The notes below the pieces were generated by a model that had not been told where the DNA came from, did no database searches, and saw nothing but the letters and a program-made list of their open reading frames with translations. Below, one piece after another: positions 6,705 through 13,467 of a stretch of 13,467 nucleotides of DNA. Source of the DNA: JBEKOF01 sp050015895 (lineage in GTDB: Bacteria > Verrucomicrobiota > Verrucomicrobiia > Limisphaerales > Palsa-1400); contig JBEKAN010000080.1 in the NCBI GenBank assembly GCA_050015895.1, positions 1 through 13,467 on the forward strand, read 5' to 3'. How positions within the stretch are numbered: position 1 is the first letter of the stretch; each line of letters opens with the position of its first letter. The translations under genes and the position numbers were made by a program.

Positions 6705-6946
6705 AATCCTCCTGCTTTCTTGCGACTTGCCGTCTTTGCGTTTAAACCGCGCCGCTCGCGAATGAGATGCAGATCATTGGATATCTCGGAAAAGGGGCGG
6801 TCCCTTGCATGTCAACATTCCGGCAGCAAACCCGCGTGATCAGGCCACGTTTGACGCGGAAGATGAACGTCCCTCCCTTTCTGCGTGATCTGCGTCATTC
6901 TGCGGGCAATTCCGGATTCGATTGCGGCTGGCCCCTCTGGGTTCTC
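6705..6946 (+). repeat. Repeat block 5: modules A5-B2-C3, not followed by D or a gene
   Basis: A5 (about 6705-6763) lacks 10 bases found in the other A copies: one of two short CGTCTTTG repeats has been lost. B2 (about 6764-6828) and C3 (about 6829-6946) follow as in block 1. Then similarity stops inside the CCCCTCTG.GTTCTC stretch where C normally passes into D. The array therefore ends here on an incomplete block. The 130 bases before it (6573-6704) hold nothing that I recognise. Confidence 0.83.
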
Positions 6947-7254
6947 TCCATCCCATCGCCGCAAGTCCTTCATTCTGAGGCAGTTATGGGCCAGTGTGGC
7001 CGCTTTCCCCATTCCCTATTCTTCATTCCCTATTCCCAATTCCTTTCTAACGGGTTAACGGCTCCAGACCCCCAAAGGGTCCCCTCCCGGCCGAAACGGG
7101 CATCTGGCCATCGCCGGATTTTGAAGCCGAATGAAGCTCAATGAAGGTGAATTAAGGTGAATTAAGGTGAAAAAAAATAATGTGACCGGATGGTACAGGC
7201 AGAACCTCTCCTCGCCGCGCAGATGAGCCATGATTGACGTATTCCTCCGCCTCC
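6947..7254. other. Right edge of the array: gene-free, low-complexity stretch
   Basis: No supported gene. It contains two ATTCCCTATT copies (7011-7020, 7025-7034) in a CCCTATTC-rich stretch, and a short TAACGGGTTA palindrome near 7048. A weak GACCC/GGGTC pairing lies near 7067-7081, followed by the AAGGTGAATT repeat (7144-7168) with an A-run of about 8. On the minus strand a GGAGGAA lies upstream of an ATG at 7231-7229, but the frame that follows has no protein-like composition. No terminator is evident for the minus-strand operon ending at 7255. Confidence 0.6.
7144..7168. repeat. 10-base tandem repeat AAGGTGAATT
   Basis: Two exact copies at 7144-7153 and 7154-7163 and a partial third (AAGGTGAAA) running into a poly-A tract. 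It lies close to the presumed junction between the array and the host operon. It could be slippage, or a trace of the insertion event. Confidence 0.85.
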
Positions 7255-9453
7255 TCAGAAAAAGTTGGCCTTGCGCCGCAGCGTCCATTCCAGCACCAGG
7301 ATAGCCAGGAACACCAGCGCAAACCACGGCCCCGCCTCGACCAGCGCCGATTCCCCGACCGCCACCTTGCGCAGAGGCAGGCCGGCCACCCGCTCCGGGA
7401 ATTGCCCCGCCTCGTCTTCGCGGTAATAGTCGCCTCCGCCGAGGGTCGCGAGCCGTTTGAGGAACACCTCGTCCAACTCCAGACGCGATCCCTCCTCCAC
7501 CCGCGGCCCAATGGCAAAGGCTTTTTCGTAGGCCTCCAGGACGCGGTCGCCCTGATAAGCGACCACACGAAAATCATAATCGCCCCGGTCGCGAAAGCGC
7601 GGTTTGACTTCAAAGGTCTGCTCCCCCGCTGGCAGCGGCGTCACCTCGACCGCCGTGCTTTGGCCGTTTCTTGACAGGGATGCGCTCAGGCGCAACACGC
7701 CCGCGCCCGCGCCCAGCACCCGAATCTCCCCGGTCGCCTGGTCGCCGGGCCGGTAAAAGTCCTTGTCCCAGCGCACGGCCAGATTCTGGCCGCCTTCGGT
7801 TTTACCGGTGAGATTGCGCACGGCCTGCCGCCAGAAAAGTCCGTAGGTCGAGCGGAGCGGTTCGGGCTGCAACGCCCATTTCCACAAGGTGTCGGTGGCG
7901 ATGCCCATGACCTTGCCTTTGCCGAAGGGCTGCATTGCCACCACCGCCACCTCGCGGTCGCCCGTCTGCGCCGTCAGCAGCGCGGTCGCGTTGGGCTTCA
8001 GTTCGCCCACCCGGTTCACGCTGTCCAGGCGGGCCGACGCGCGCGTCACCGTCTCTTCGACTGTCGCCAGCATGGGGTGGCCCGATGCCATGGGCGGCAC
8101 GCGCACGGCGAACGAGCCTTGCGCCGGCGCCGGTTCCTGCGACGAAAGCCGCCAGGGAAAAAGAACATCCAGCGCGCTGCCCGCATAACCGCCGCGACCG
8201 AAAGAGTCGTCGCCGCCGAGGAAAATCACCGTCCCGCCCTCCTCGACATATTGCAGCAACGCCTGCATCTGCCGCGGCGCGCGATCCCCGGCGGGAAAGG
8301 AACCGATCACGATCACGTCGTAGGGCTTGAGCGCGTCTTTGGTCGCCGGAAAGCCCGCCGCCAGAGCGTCATCGCCGGGCACTCGGTCGCCTTGCAGCGT
8401 GAAGCGCTCGCCCGCGCTTCGGAACAAGGCGGTGAAAGAGAGGCCGGGGTCGCGCGCCAACTCGTTGCGCAACATCTTGAACTCCTGTCCCAGCTCAAGT
8501 GTGAAATACAGGATGTGAAGCTCCTTCTTCTCCACATCCACGCTCACCGTGCGCGAGTTGTTCAGCGTGGAAAGCTCGCCGCTGACCGGCTGGACTGTGA
8601 TCCGGTAGCGCTGCAAACCCACCTGGCTGCTCCGCGCCGGGAGCCGCGCGCGGGCGCTCAAATTGGACAGGTCCACGCTGGCCTCGCCGATTTTTTCCCA
8701 GCCCCCGCCCGTCGCGTGCTCCAACAAAACATGAGCGCGCGCAACCGCCTGCCGGAAACCCCCGCCATGTCCGGCCCGCGCCTGGATGTCCGCGCTGATC
8801 TCAAAACTGGAGTCCTTCTCAGCCGTCGCCGGCGCTTGCGCGTCGGTGATCGCCAAATCATTCCAAGTCGCCGGGTCCGTTCCGATGCCCACGATGGAAA
8901 GAGGGATCTTGGGCAGAGTCGGGTCTTCGATCACTTCATCTCCGCCGTCGGTGAGCAGGACGACCCCGAGATAGGACGCCAAATCGCCGCGCTCCGAAAG
9001 CGCCAGCAGACACCCGCCCAGATCCGTGCCGCGAACGCCCGCCGCCGCCGTTTCGCCCGGTTTGTGAATCGTGGTGTCGAACGCCAACTCGTCCAGCGTG
9101 ACCCCGGCGGGCAGCGATTTCCTCCATTGGCCGGCTATGGCCTGGGCGCGGGCCGCGCGCGACTGACGGTAATCGTCCGCCACATCCATCGAGGAGGACG
9201 AGTCCACCAAGGCCAGCAGCTTGCCTTTGGCCGGCTCGGATTTCAGGAGCGTGGACACCGGGTTGAAAAGCGCCAGCAGCAGCAGCGCCAGGGCGAGCCA
9301 CTTTGGCAGCGCCAGCCAGCCCGCCGCCGAGCGCGCCCGCCGGCGCACCCGCCGCCAAAACACCCATCCCCACACCGCCACCGCCAGCAGCAACCCCGCG
9401 CACCACAGAGGCGCCAGCCGCGGATGCCATTGAATGATGGCAAGGAACACCAT
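7255..9453 (-). CDS. VWA-domain membrane protein with amidotransferase-like fold
   Basis: 732 residues from the ATG at 9453. Two N-terminal helices (about 15-33 and 50-68) are followed by a von Willebrand A domain at about 77-190 with a complete metal site: DSSSS near residue 84 (DxSxS), Thr in RGTDLGG near 143 and Asp in LLTDGGD near 169. After a beta-rich linker comes a class I glutamine-amidotransferase-like region at about 310-545 (YDVIVIGSFPAGD, GGTVIFLGGDDSF). The expected catalytic Cys is not visible, so this domain is probably structural. An Ig-like segment (DKDFYRPGDQATGEIRVLG) and a C-terminal helix (FALVFLAILVLEW) with tail RRKANFF end it. This architecture is known near MoxR/DUF58 genes; its exact role is unclear, perhaps envelope assembly or stress. 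It starts 7 bases after mlaD with no clear Shine-Dalgarno. Confidence 0.85.
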   Translation of the reverse strand: MVFLAIIQWHPRLAPLWCAGLLLAVAVWGWVFWRRVRRRARSAAGWLALPKWLALALLLLALFNPVSTLLKSEPAKGKLLALVDSSSSMDVADDYRQSRAARAQAIAGQWRKSLPAGVTLDELAFDTTIHKPGETAAAGVRGTDLGGCLLALSERGDLASYLGVVLLTDGGDEVIEDPTLPKIPLSIVGIGTDPATWNDLAITDAQAPATAEKDSSFEISADIQARAGHGGGFRQAVARAHVLLEHATGGGWEKIGEASVDLSNLSARARLPARSSQVGLQRYRITVQPVSGELSTLNNSRTVSVDVEKKELHILYFTLELGQEFKMLRNELARDPGLSFTALFRSAGERFTLQGDRVPGDDALAAGFPATKDALKPYDVIVIGSFPAGDRAPRQMQALLQYVEEGGTVIFLGGDDSFGRGGYAGSALDVLFPWRLSSQEPAPAQGSFAVRVPPMASGHPMLATVEETVTRASARLDSVNRVGELKPNATALLTAQTGDREVAVVAMQPFGKGKVMGIATDTLWKWALQPEPLRSTYGLFWRQAVRNLTGKTEGGQNLAVRWDKDFYRPGDQATGEIRVLGAGAGVLRLSASLSRNGQSTAVEVTPLPAGEQTFEVKPRFRDRGDYDFRVVAYQGDRVLEAYEKAFAIGPRVEEGSRLELDEVFLKRLATLGGGDYYREDEAGQFPERVAGLPLRKVAVGESALVEAGPWFALVFLAILVLEWTLRRKANFF

Positions 9454-9460
9454 TACTATA

Positions 9461-10474
9461 TTAGAAAAAGCTGCTGAGCATCGTTCCCAATACGCTCAGG
9501 GGGCCGGTGTCTTCGAGGCTGTCGGTCGCCTTGTCGAGTTTTTGGAGGGAAAGTTTCACGTCGTTGAGCGTGCTGTCGTCGTTGATCAGCTTGCCCACCG
9601 TGCCGTCCCCCTGGTTGATCTTCTGGAGGATTTGGTTCAGGTTGGTCATCGAACTGGTGGTGGCGCGGTAGAGGGCGTCGTCCTTCACCAGCCTGCCCAG
9701 GGTGCCCTGCCCGGAGTTGACCTGGCTGATCACGTTGTTGGCGTTGGTGACCGTGCGGTTGGCGTTGTCCAAAAGGACGCCGGCGCGGACCGACAAATTG
9801 CGGATGTCGGCGGAGGTGCTTTGCAGATTGCTCACGACGACGAGGGCTGTCATGTACAAGTCGTTCGTGTTCACCAGCAGGCCCAGGGTTCCCTGGCCCT
9901 CGGCGATGCGGCCGGAGATGGTCTTGATGTTGCTGATGCCGTCGGTGAGGTTGGTCTGGTTGTTCTTCACAAAATCGGTCAGCGGCCCGAGAAGCTTGTC
10001 AATTTGCTCGCCGCTGAAGCTCTTGGTCAGGTTCTGCACGCCGGTGGCCACACTGTCAATTTTGACCATCAGCTCGCTCAAATCGGGCTGCTCGACCGAT
10101 TCCAAGGTGGCGCCATCCTCGGCTCGGATGCCGGCGGAGGTGCCGAATCCAATGTCAAAGTAGTTCTGCCCCATCAAGCCCGTGAATTTGATGGCGGCCT
10201 TGCTGTCGGTCTTCACCTCGGTCTTGCGGTCCAGATTCACCGTGACCTCGGCCAGCGAATGGACGAGCTGGATGTCCTCCACCCGCCCGACTTGCACCCC
10301 GCCCATTTTGACGGAGTCGCCCACCTTGAGCTCCTGGACATTCTTGAACCGGGCGTGCAAGTGGTAGCCGCGCTTGAAGAAGGCGAAGGTGCCGAGGGAT
10401 TCCATTATCACAAGGGCGGCTATGATCGCCAGGGCGAAGAACATGCCGAGCCGGGATTCGACGGAGTCTTTCAT
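9461..10474 (-). CDS. mlaD: MCE-family lipid-binding protein (MlaD)
   Basis: 337 residues. It binds phospholipid in the periplasm as the MCE subunit of the Mla ABC transporter. One N-terminal helix (about 11-33, MFFALAIIAALVIM) anchors it. The MCE domain covers about 38-125, with FKNVQELKVGDSVKMGGVQV and later FTGLMGQNYFDI, as in MlaD/MCE proteins. The C-terminal 200 residues are predicted helical and carry three related GQGTLG/GDGTVG motifs near residues 193, 255 and 289, each followed by an acidic or polar ‘LV..DDLY’-type segment. This is much longer than E. coli MlaD (about 183 residues) and could form a needle or tunnel, as in long MCE proteins. Its ATG overlaps the mlaF stop (ATGA), which explains the lack of its own ribosome-binding site. 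Confidence 0.93.
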   Translation of the reverse strand: MKDSVESRLGMFFALAIIAALVIMESLGTFAFFKRGYHLHARFKNVQELKVGDSVKMGGVQVGRVEDIQLVHSLAEVTVNLDRKTEVKTDSKAAIKFTGLMGQNYFDIGFGTSAGIRAEDGATLESVEQPDLSELMVKIDSVATGVQNLTKSFSGEQIDKLLGPLTDFVKNNQTNLTDGISNIKTISGRIAEGQGTLGLLVNTNDLYMTALVVVSNLQSTSADIRNLSVRAGVLLDNANRTVTNANNVISQVNSGQGTLGRLVKDDALYRATTSSMTNLNQILQKINQGDGTVGKLINDDSTLNDVKLSLQKLDKATDSLEDTGPLSVLGTMLSSFF

Positions 10475-11250
10475 AATTTTGACGGATTGGGGTTCAGGGG
10501 TGGAAGTTCTGCCTGCAGAAAGTGTTGAATCAGCGGATCGGGATTTCTTCTCAACTCGCCGGGCGCGCCGATGAAGAGAATCCGGCCCTCCAGGATCATC
10601 GCCATCCCGTCGGCGATGCCGAAGGCCAGGCTGCGGTCGTGGGTGACGACGATCGAGGTGGCCTGGGTGCGGCTTTTGAGTTTGAGGATTTCCTCGCCGA
10701 TGGTCACGGCCATCAGCGGGTCCAACTCGCCCGTCGGCTCGTCAAACAAGATCAACTGCGGATCGCCCACCAGGGCGCGGGCGATGGCGACCCGTTTCTG
10801 CATGCCGCCGGAAAGTTCGTTGGGCATGCGGTCCTCCACGCCTTCCAGGCCGACGGCGGCCAGTTTGGAGGCCACAACGCGGGCGATTTGATCCGGCGGC
10901 GCCAGTTGGTGTTCGCTCAGGTAAAGCCCCACGTTTTCGGCGACCGTCAAGGAGGTGAGCAGCGCGCCCGACTGAAAGACCATGGCCATGCGGAATTTGT
11001 CGCGCAAATCCGGGGAATCAATGGACCGGCCCTGGATGAGGATCTGCCCGCTGTCGGGCTTCATCAGGCCGATGATGTGCTTGAGGAGCACGCTTTTGCC
11101 GCTGCCGCTTGGCCCCATGATGACGAAAATGCCGCCGGGGGCGATTTTGAAGGTGATGCCCTTGAGCACCTCCTGGCCGTGGAAGCTCTTGTGCAAGTCG
11201 CGGACTTCGACCAAGACGTTTTGGGGGGCTGGGGCGGCGGGCAGGCTCAT
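10471..11250 (-). CDS. mlaF: ABC transporter ATPase (MlaF)
   Basis: 259 residues, the usual length for MlaF. The start at 11250 is chosen because its ATG overlaps the mlaE stop (ATGA), and codons further upstream overlap mlaE. It powers phospholipid movement through MlaE at the inner face of the cytoplasmic membrane. Visible motifs: Walker A GPSGSGKS (46-53), Q-loop VFQSGAL with Gln93, signature LSGGMQKR (146-153), Walker B LILFDE (to Glu171), D-loop GELDP and switch His in VTHD (His204). All catalytic residues are present. The ‘GALLTSLTV’ after the Q-loop and the Met in the signature are typical of the MlaF/Mkl subfamily. No STAS partner (MlaB) is seen in this window. Confidence 0.95.
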   Translation of the reverse strand: MSLPAAPAPQNVLVEVRDLHKSFHGQEVLKGITFKIAPGGIFVIMGPSGSGKSVLLKHIIGLMKPDSGQILIQGRSIDSPDLRDKFRMAMVFQSGALLTSLTVAENVGLYLSEHQLAPPDQIARVVASKLAAVGLEGVEDRMPNELSGGMQKRVAIARALVGDPQLILFDEPTGELDPLMAVTIGEEILKLKSRTQATSIVVTHDRSLAFGIADGMAMILEGRILFIGAPGELRRNPDPLIQHFLQAELPPLNPNPSKL

Positions 11251-11993
11251 GGTTGGAGATAGGCTAAAAACCGCGTCACGAAATAATCCAGGATCAGAAT
11301 GATGACGATGGAGTTGACCACCGCCTTGGTCACGCTGCGTCCGATCCCCCGCGGCCCGCCCCGGGTGATCAGCCCCTGGTGGCACGAGATGGCGCCAATG
11401 GCCAGAGCAAAAATAAAAGATTTGAACAGCCCGTTGAAAATGTCGCTCAGCTCCACCTCCTCGCGCAGATTCTGAAAATAAATGGCGAAGCTCACGGCGA
11501 TATGCCGGTTGGAGGCCGAAACCAAGGCCCCGCCCAGCCAGCCGACGGGAATGGCGAAGAGAACCAGCGTCGGCAAAGCCAGCGCGATGGCCAGCAGGCG
11601 CGGGAGGACCAGATAGCTCACCGGATCAATGTTCATGGTGCGCAAGGCGTCAATTTCCTCATAGACCCGCATCGAACCAATCTCCGCCGCCATCGCCGAT
11701 CCGCTGCGGCCGGCGATGAGGATGGCCATAAAGACCGGAGCCAGTTCCCGGCAGACGGACAGGCCGACCATGCCGCCCAAAATGTAGTTCAGCCCCCGTT
11801 TGACCAGCTCGGGGCCGGTCTGCAAGGCCAGGACGCCGCCGATAAAAAGGGAAAGGACGCAAACCATCAGGAGGCTGCCGTTGCCGATTTCAAAAACCTG
11901 GTCCGAAACCTTGGCGCGCTGGCGCCACGCCAGCGGGAGGGCGGCCAGGGTGCGCCAGAACAACATTATGATTTCGCCTATGTTTTGAAACAT
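11247..11993 (-). CDS. mlaE: ABC transporter permease (MlaE)
   Basis: 248 residues, normal for the family. It is the membrane-spanning subunit of the Mla system. GGAGG (11999-12003) five bases before the ATG is the best ribosome-binding site in the operon. An amphipathic N-terminal helix (MFQNIGEIIMLFWRTLAALP) precedes the core. The conserved MlaE stretch is easily seen at about 82-117: RELAPVFMAILIAGRSGSAM, then AEIGSMRVYEEIDAL. A second signature, GGPRGIGRSVTKAVV, lies at about 212-226. Five to six helices follow the expected pattern (about 40-58, 68-95, 128-160, 190-206, 222-245). The start is one base after the stop of the upstream secreted-protein gene, so the two must be co-transcribed. 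Confidence 0.95.
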   Translation of the reverse strand: MFQNIGEIIMLFWRTLAALPLAWRQRAKVSDQVFEIGNGSLLMVCVLSLFIGGVLALQTGPELVKRGLNYILGGMVGLSVCRELAPVFMAILIAGRSGSAMAAEIGSMRVYEEIDALRTMNIDPVSYLVLPRLLAIALALPTLVLFAIPVGWLGGALVSASNRHIAVSFAIYFQNLREEVELSDIFNGLFKSFIFALAIGAISCHQGLITRGGPRGIGRSVTKAVVNSIVIILILDYFVTRFLAYLQP

Positions 11994-11994
11994 A

Positions 11995-13467
11995 TCAGCC
12001 TCCGGGCGCGGCGGCGCGGGCCGCCCGTTTTACTATGGGAACGTGGCACACGCGCCAGGTCGCGCCCTGGGCGCTGGATTGATACTGGAAAAGACCGAAG
12101 AAGAGCGAGTATTTTTTTGACTCCGGGGTGGATTCGCGCCGGTACAGGTTCCACAGCAGGGATTGGCTGGACGCGCCGGTCCTCCCATTTCTTTCCGCCC
12201 GCCACAATGACCACAGGAGGGAATACTCGCGCGCGATGCCGCGGTTGTTGGAGAAAAACGGTTCGAGCGGCGCCAGCACTTGCAGCCGCCGGGTCTGGTC
12301 CATGTCCCGGCGCCACGTGAAGAACGGCCAGAAGTCCACGCGGCGCTGGGAGGGGCCGTTGGTGCCAAGTTGCTCCCGCAGATCGGAGTACAGGAAATAG
12401 GCGATCCGAACCCGCTCCCGCTCAAGCGTGCCGGATTCCATGAGGTTGTGCTTGTATATGGGCCAGAGATAAAAGTCGCTCTCCAATCCGCCGGCGGCGG
12501 CGTGGCTGTAGAAAGGAAACACCCGCGTCTCTGTTTTTCCCCCGCGCGCAAACACAAACAAGGGCCAGAGGAAATCCTGCTCGCGATAATCCTTGTCGCG
12601 GTCTTCGACCCGCCAGTAGCCGAAGGGCCAGCCGTAGGAGGATTCGTCGCGCAACGGCGAGCGCAGGGAGCTGTAGAAGGGGAATACCAGCAGGCGCTCC
12701 GCCTGGTTGGTGGTGCCCAGCCCGGAGAGGTCTTTGACGTAAAACGGCCACGCCGCGAAGAACCGCTCATGCCCGCCGACGGTCTGGACTTCCTGGAGGT
12801 TGTTGGTGGCCAAAGTCGGCGTCTTGTGCTCCGCGCCGACAAACGGCCAGAATTGCCACCCGTGCAGGTGGTCGCCTTGCCGCAAATGGATCAATGGATA
12901 CAGATAATTGTCCGTCACCACATCCTTTGCGCGTGTCCGCGAATAGAGCGGAAAGAGGACGAACTGGATTTCGTTCCGAAAGAGGCGGTCTCGAAGGTGC
13001 CCGTAAAAGGGAACCAGGGCCGTGTAATCCAGGCTCGAATTGGTCGAGTGCTGCTCAAAGAACAACGGAAACACCGTAAAACGGTCAAAGTCTGGCCCCT
13101 CCTGCGTCTTCCCGCCGGACAGGCTCAACAACTGGAAGAACTGCACCCGGTACTCCGATCCGAACCGACGCCAGGTGAACAGCGGATACAGAAAGTCCGC
13201 CTCCGTCCAGTCCACTGCCGGTGTGCGGGTGTGGCTGAAGAGGGGAGCCAAAGCCCATTGGTCGTGGGCGTCCGATTGCTCCGTATAAAACAGCGGCCCA
13301 AGCACTTCCTGCCGCCGCCCGGAATCCAACGTCAGCCGGAAATCAGAATAGAGCGGCCCGGCCACCGTCTCCGTCTGGGCGCGGGCGGGGGACAAAAAAA
13401 GGAGGAATGCGGCGCAACCAAGCGCCAGCGACTTGATCGGGCCAAGACGCGCCCTTCCCGTCCGGGC
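11995..13467 (-). CDS. Secreted protein with repeated aromatic-Pro motifs, N-terminal end off the window
   Basis: The frame is open from the stop at 11995 to the window edge, 490 visible residues. A TTG at 13395 could be taken as the start, but the codons upstream of it (…KSLALGCAAFLLFLSPARAQ) form a signal peptide, so the true start lies beyond 13467. The mature part has some 15 or more copies of a short motif [FLWV][WFAY]P[LF][FYI] followed by a polar/basic segment (LYPLFTWRR, FPLYSRTR, AWPFYVKD, VFPFYSSLR, LWPLFVFAR, FWPFFTWRR), spaced about 20-35 residues. This periodicity suits amphipathic beta hairpins, as in an outer-membrane barrel or a repeat beta-fold. I know of no named family. Because it abuts mlaE by one base, a role as envelope partner of the Mla transporter is plausible but inferred. 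Confidence 0.78.
   Translation of the reverse strand, partial: ARTGRARLGPIKSLALGCAAFLLFLSPARAQTETVAGPLYSDFRLTLDSGRRQEVLGPLFYTEQSDAHDQWALAPLFSHTRTPAVDWTEADFLYPLFTWRRFGSEYRVQFFQLLSLSGGKTQEGPDFDRFTVFPLFFEQHSTNSSLDYTALVPFYGHLRDRLFRNEIQFVLFPLYSRTRAKDVVTDNYLYPLIHLRQGDHLHGWQFWPFVGAEHKTPTLATNNLQEVQTVGGHERFFAAWPFYVKDLSGLGTTNQAERLLVFPFYSSLRSPLRDESSYGWPFGYWRVEDRDKDYREQDFLWPLFVFARGGKTETRVFPFYSHAAAGGLESDFYLWPIYKHNLMESGTLERERVRIAYFLYSDLREQLGTNGPSQRRVDFWPFFTWRRDMDQTRRLQVLAPLEPFFSNNRGIAREYSLLWSLWRAERNGRTGASSQSLLWNLYRRESTPESKKYSLFFGLFQYQSSAQGATWRVCHVPIVKRAARAAAPGG

Noticed and set aside
1817..6946. Integron cassette array with attC sites
   Set aside because: No integrase gene in the window. I found no paired RYYYAAC/GTTRRRY core sites at the gene boundaries. 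Modules are also longer and more ordered than attC sites.
1817..6946. CRISPR array
   Set aside because: The repeats are 60-230 bases, mosaic, and separated by genes; no 23-47 base repeats with regular spacers.
1817..7254. Insertion sequence or transposon
   Set aside because: No transposase-like frame on either strand, no long terminal inverted repeats at the two edges, and no target duplication that I could see.
8077..9477. 466-residue plus-strand frame opposite the VWA gene
   Set aside because: Arg/Gln/His-rich shadow of a high-GC gene. The minus-strand frame has a full VWA metal site and membrane helices.
9434..10528. 364-residue plus-strand frame opposite mlaD
   Set aside because: Composition is Gly/Val/His-rich with no motif; the minus strand is a clear MCE protein with ATGA overlap to mlaF.

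Overview
The window looks like a chromosomal piece of a GC-rich Gram-negative bacterium. My best guess is Verrucomicrobiota (Pedosphaera/Limisphaera-like). The reasons are the gene content (a Mla-type lipid transporter next to a VWA/amidotransferase-fold membrane protein and a DUF4175-like protein) and the many short GC-rich hairpin repeats between genes. This assignment is inference from recollection of such genomes, not a database result.

Right part (7255-13467, all minus strand): one very tight operon. It reads, in transcription order: a secreted protein rich in repeated aromatic-Pro motifs (start lies off the window edge), mlaE (permease), mlaF (ATPase), mlaD (MCE substrate-binding protein), then a large VWA membrane protein. 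Gaps are 1 nt, -4 nt (ATGA), -4 nt (ATGA) and 7 nt. The Mla genes form an inner-membrane ABC system that moves phospholipids between the two membranes. The repeat-rich secreted protein translationally abutting mlaE is a candidate partner in the envelope.

Left part (1-1817, minus strand): a DUF4175-like membrane protein (cut by the window edge), a secreted protein of unknown function, and directly upstream of it only the last ~30 codons of a third membrane protein. Those codons end in a transmembrane helix and a basic tail like that of the VWA protein at 7255. The left and right parts are probably one ancestral operon that has been split.

Middle (about 1817-7250): an insertion-like array, all on the plus strand and opposite to the host operon. 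It has four small, clearly AT-richer genes (hand counts about 47-48% GC against about 70% in sampled operon lines). They encode a three-helix membrane protein, a YcxB-like membrane protein and two lipoproteins. They alternate with blocks built from the same set of repeat modules, here called F, E, A, B, C and D, always in the order (F or E)-A-(B)-(C)-D-gene. Each gene starts just after the end of a D module, and the next F or E module begins 2 to 50 nt after the stop of the first three genes. This looks like a gene-cassette array, but I see no integrase, transposase or attC-like site. It is the most interesting thing in the window.

I see no rRNA, tRNA, CRISPR array or recognisable transposase.
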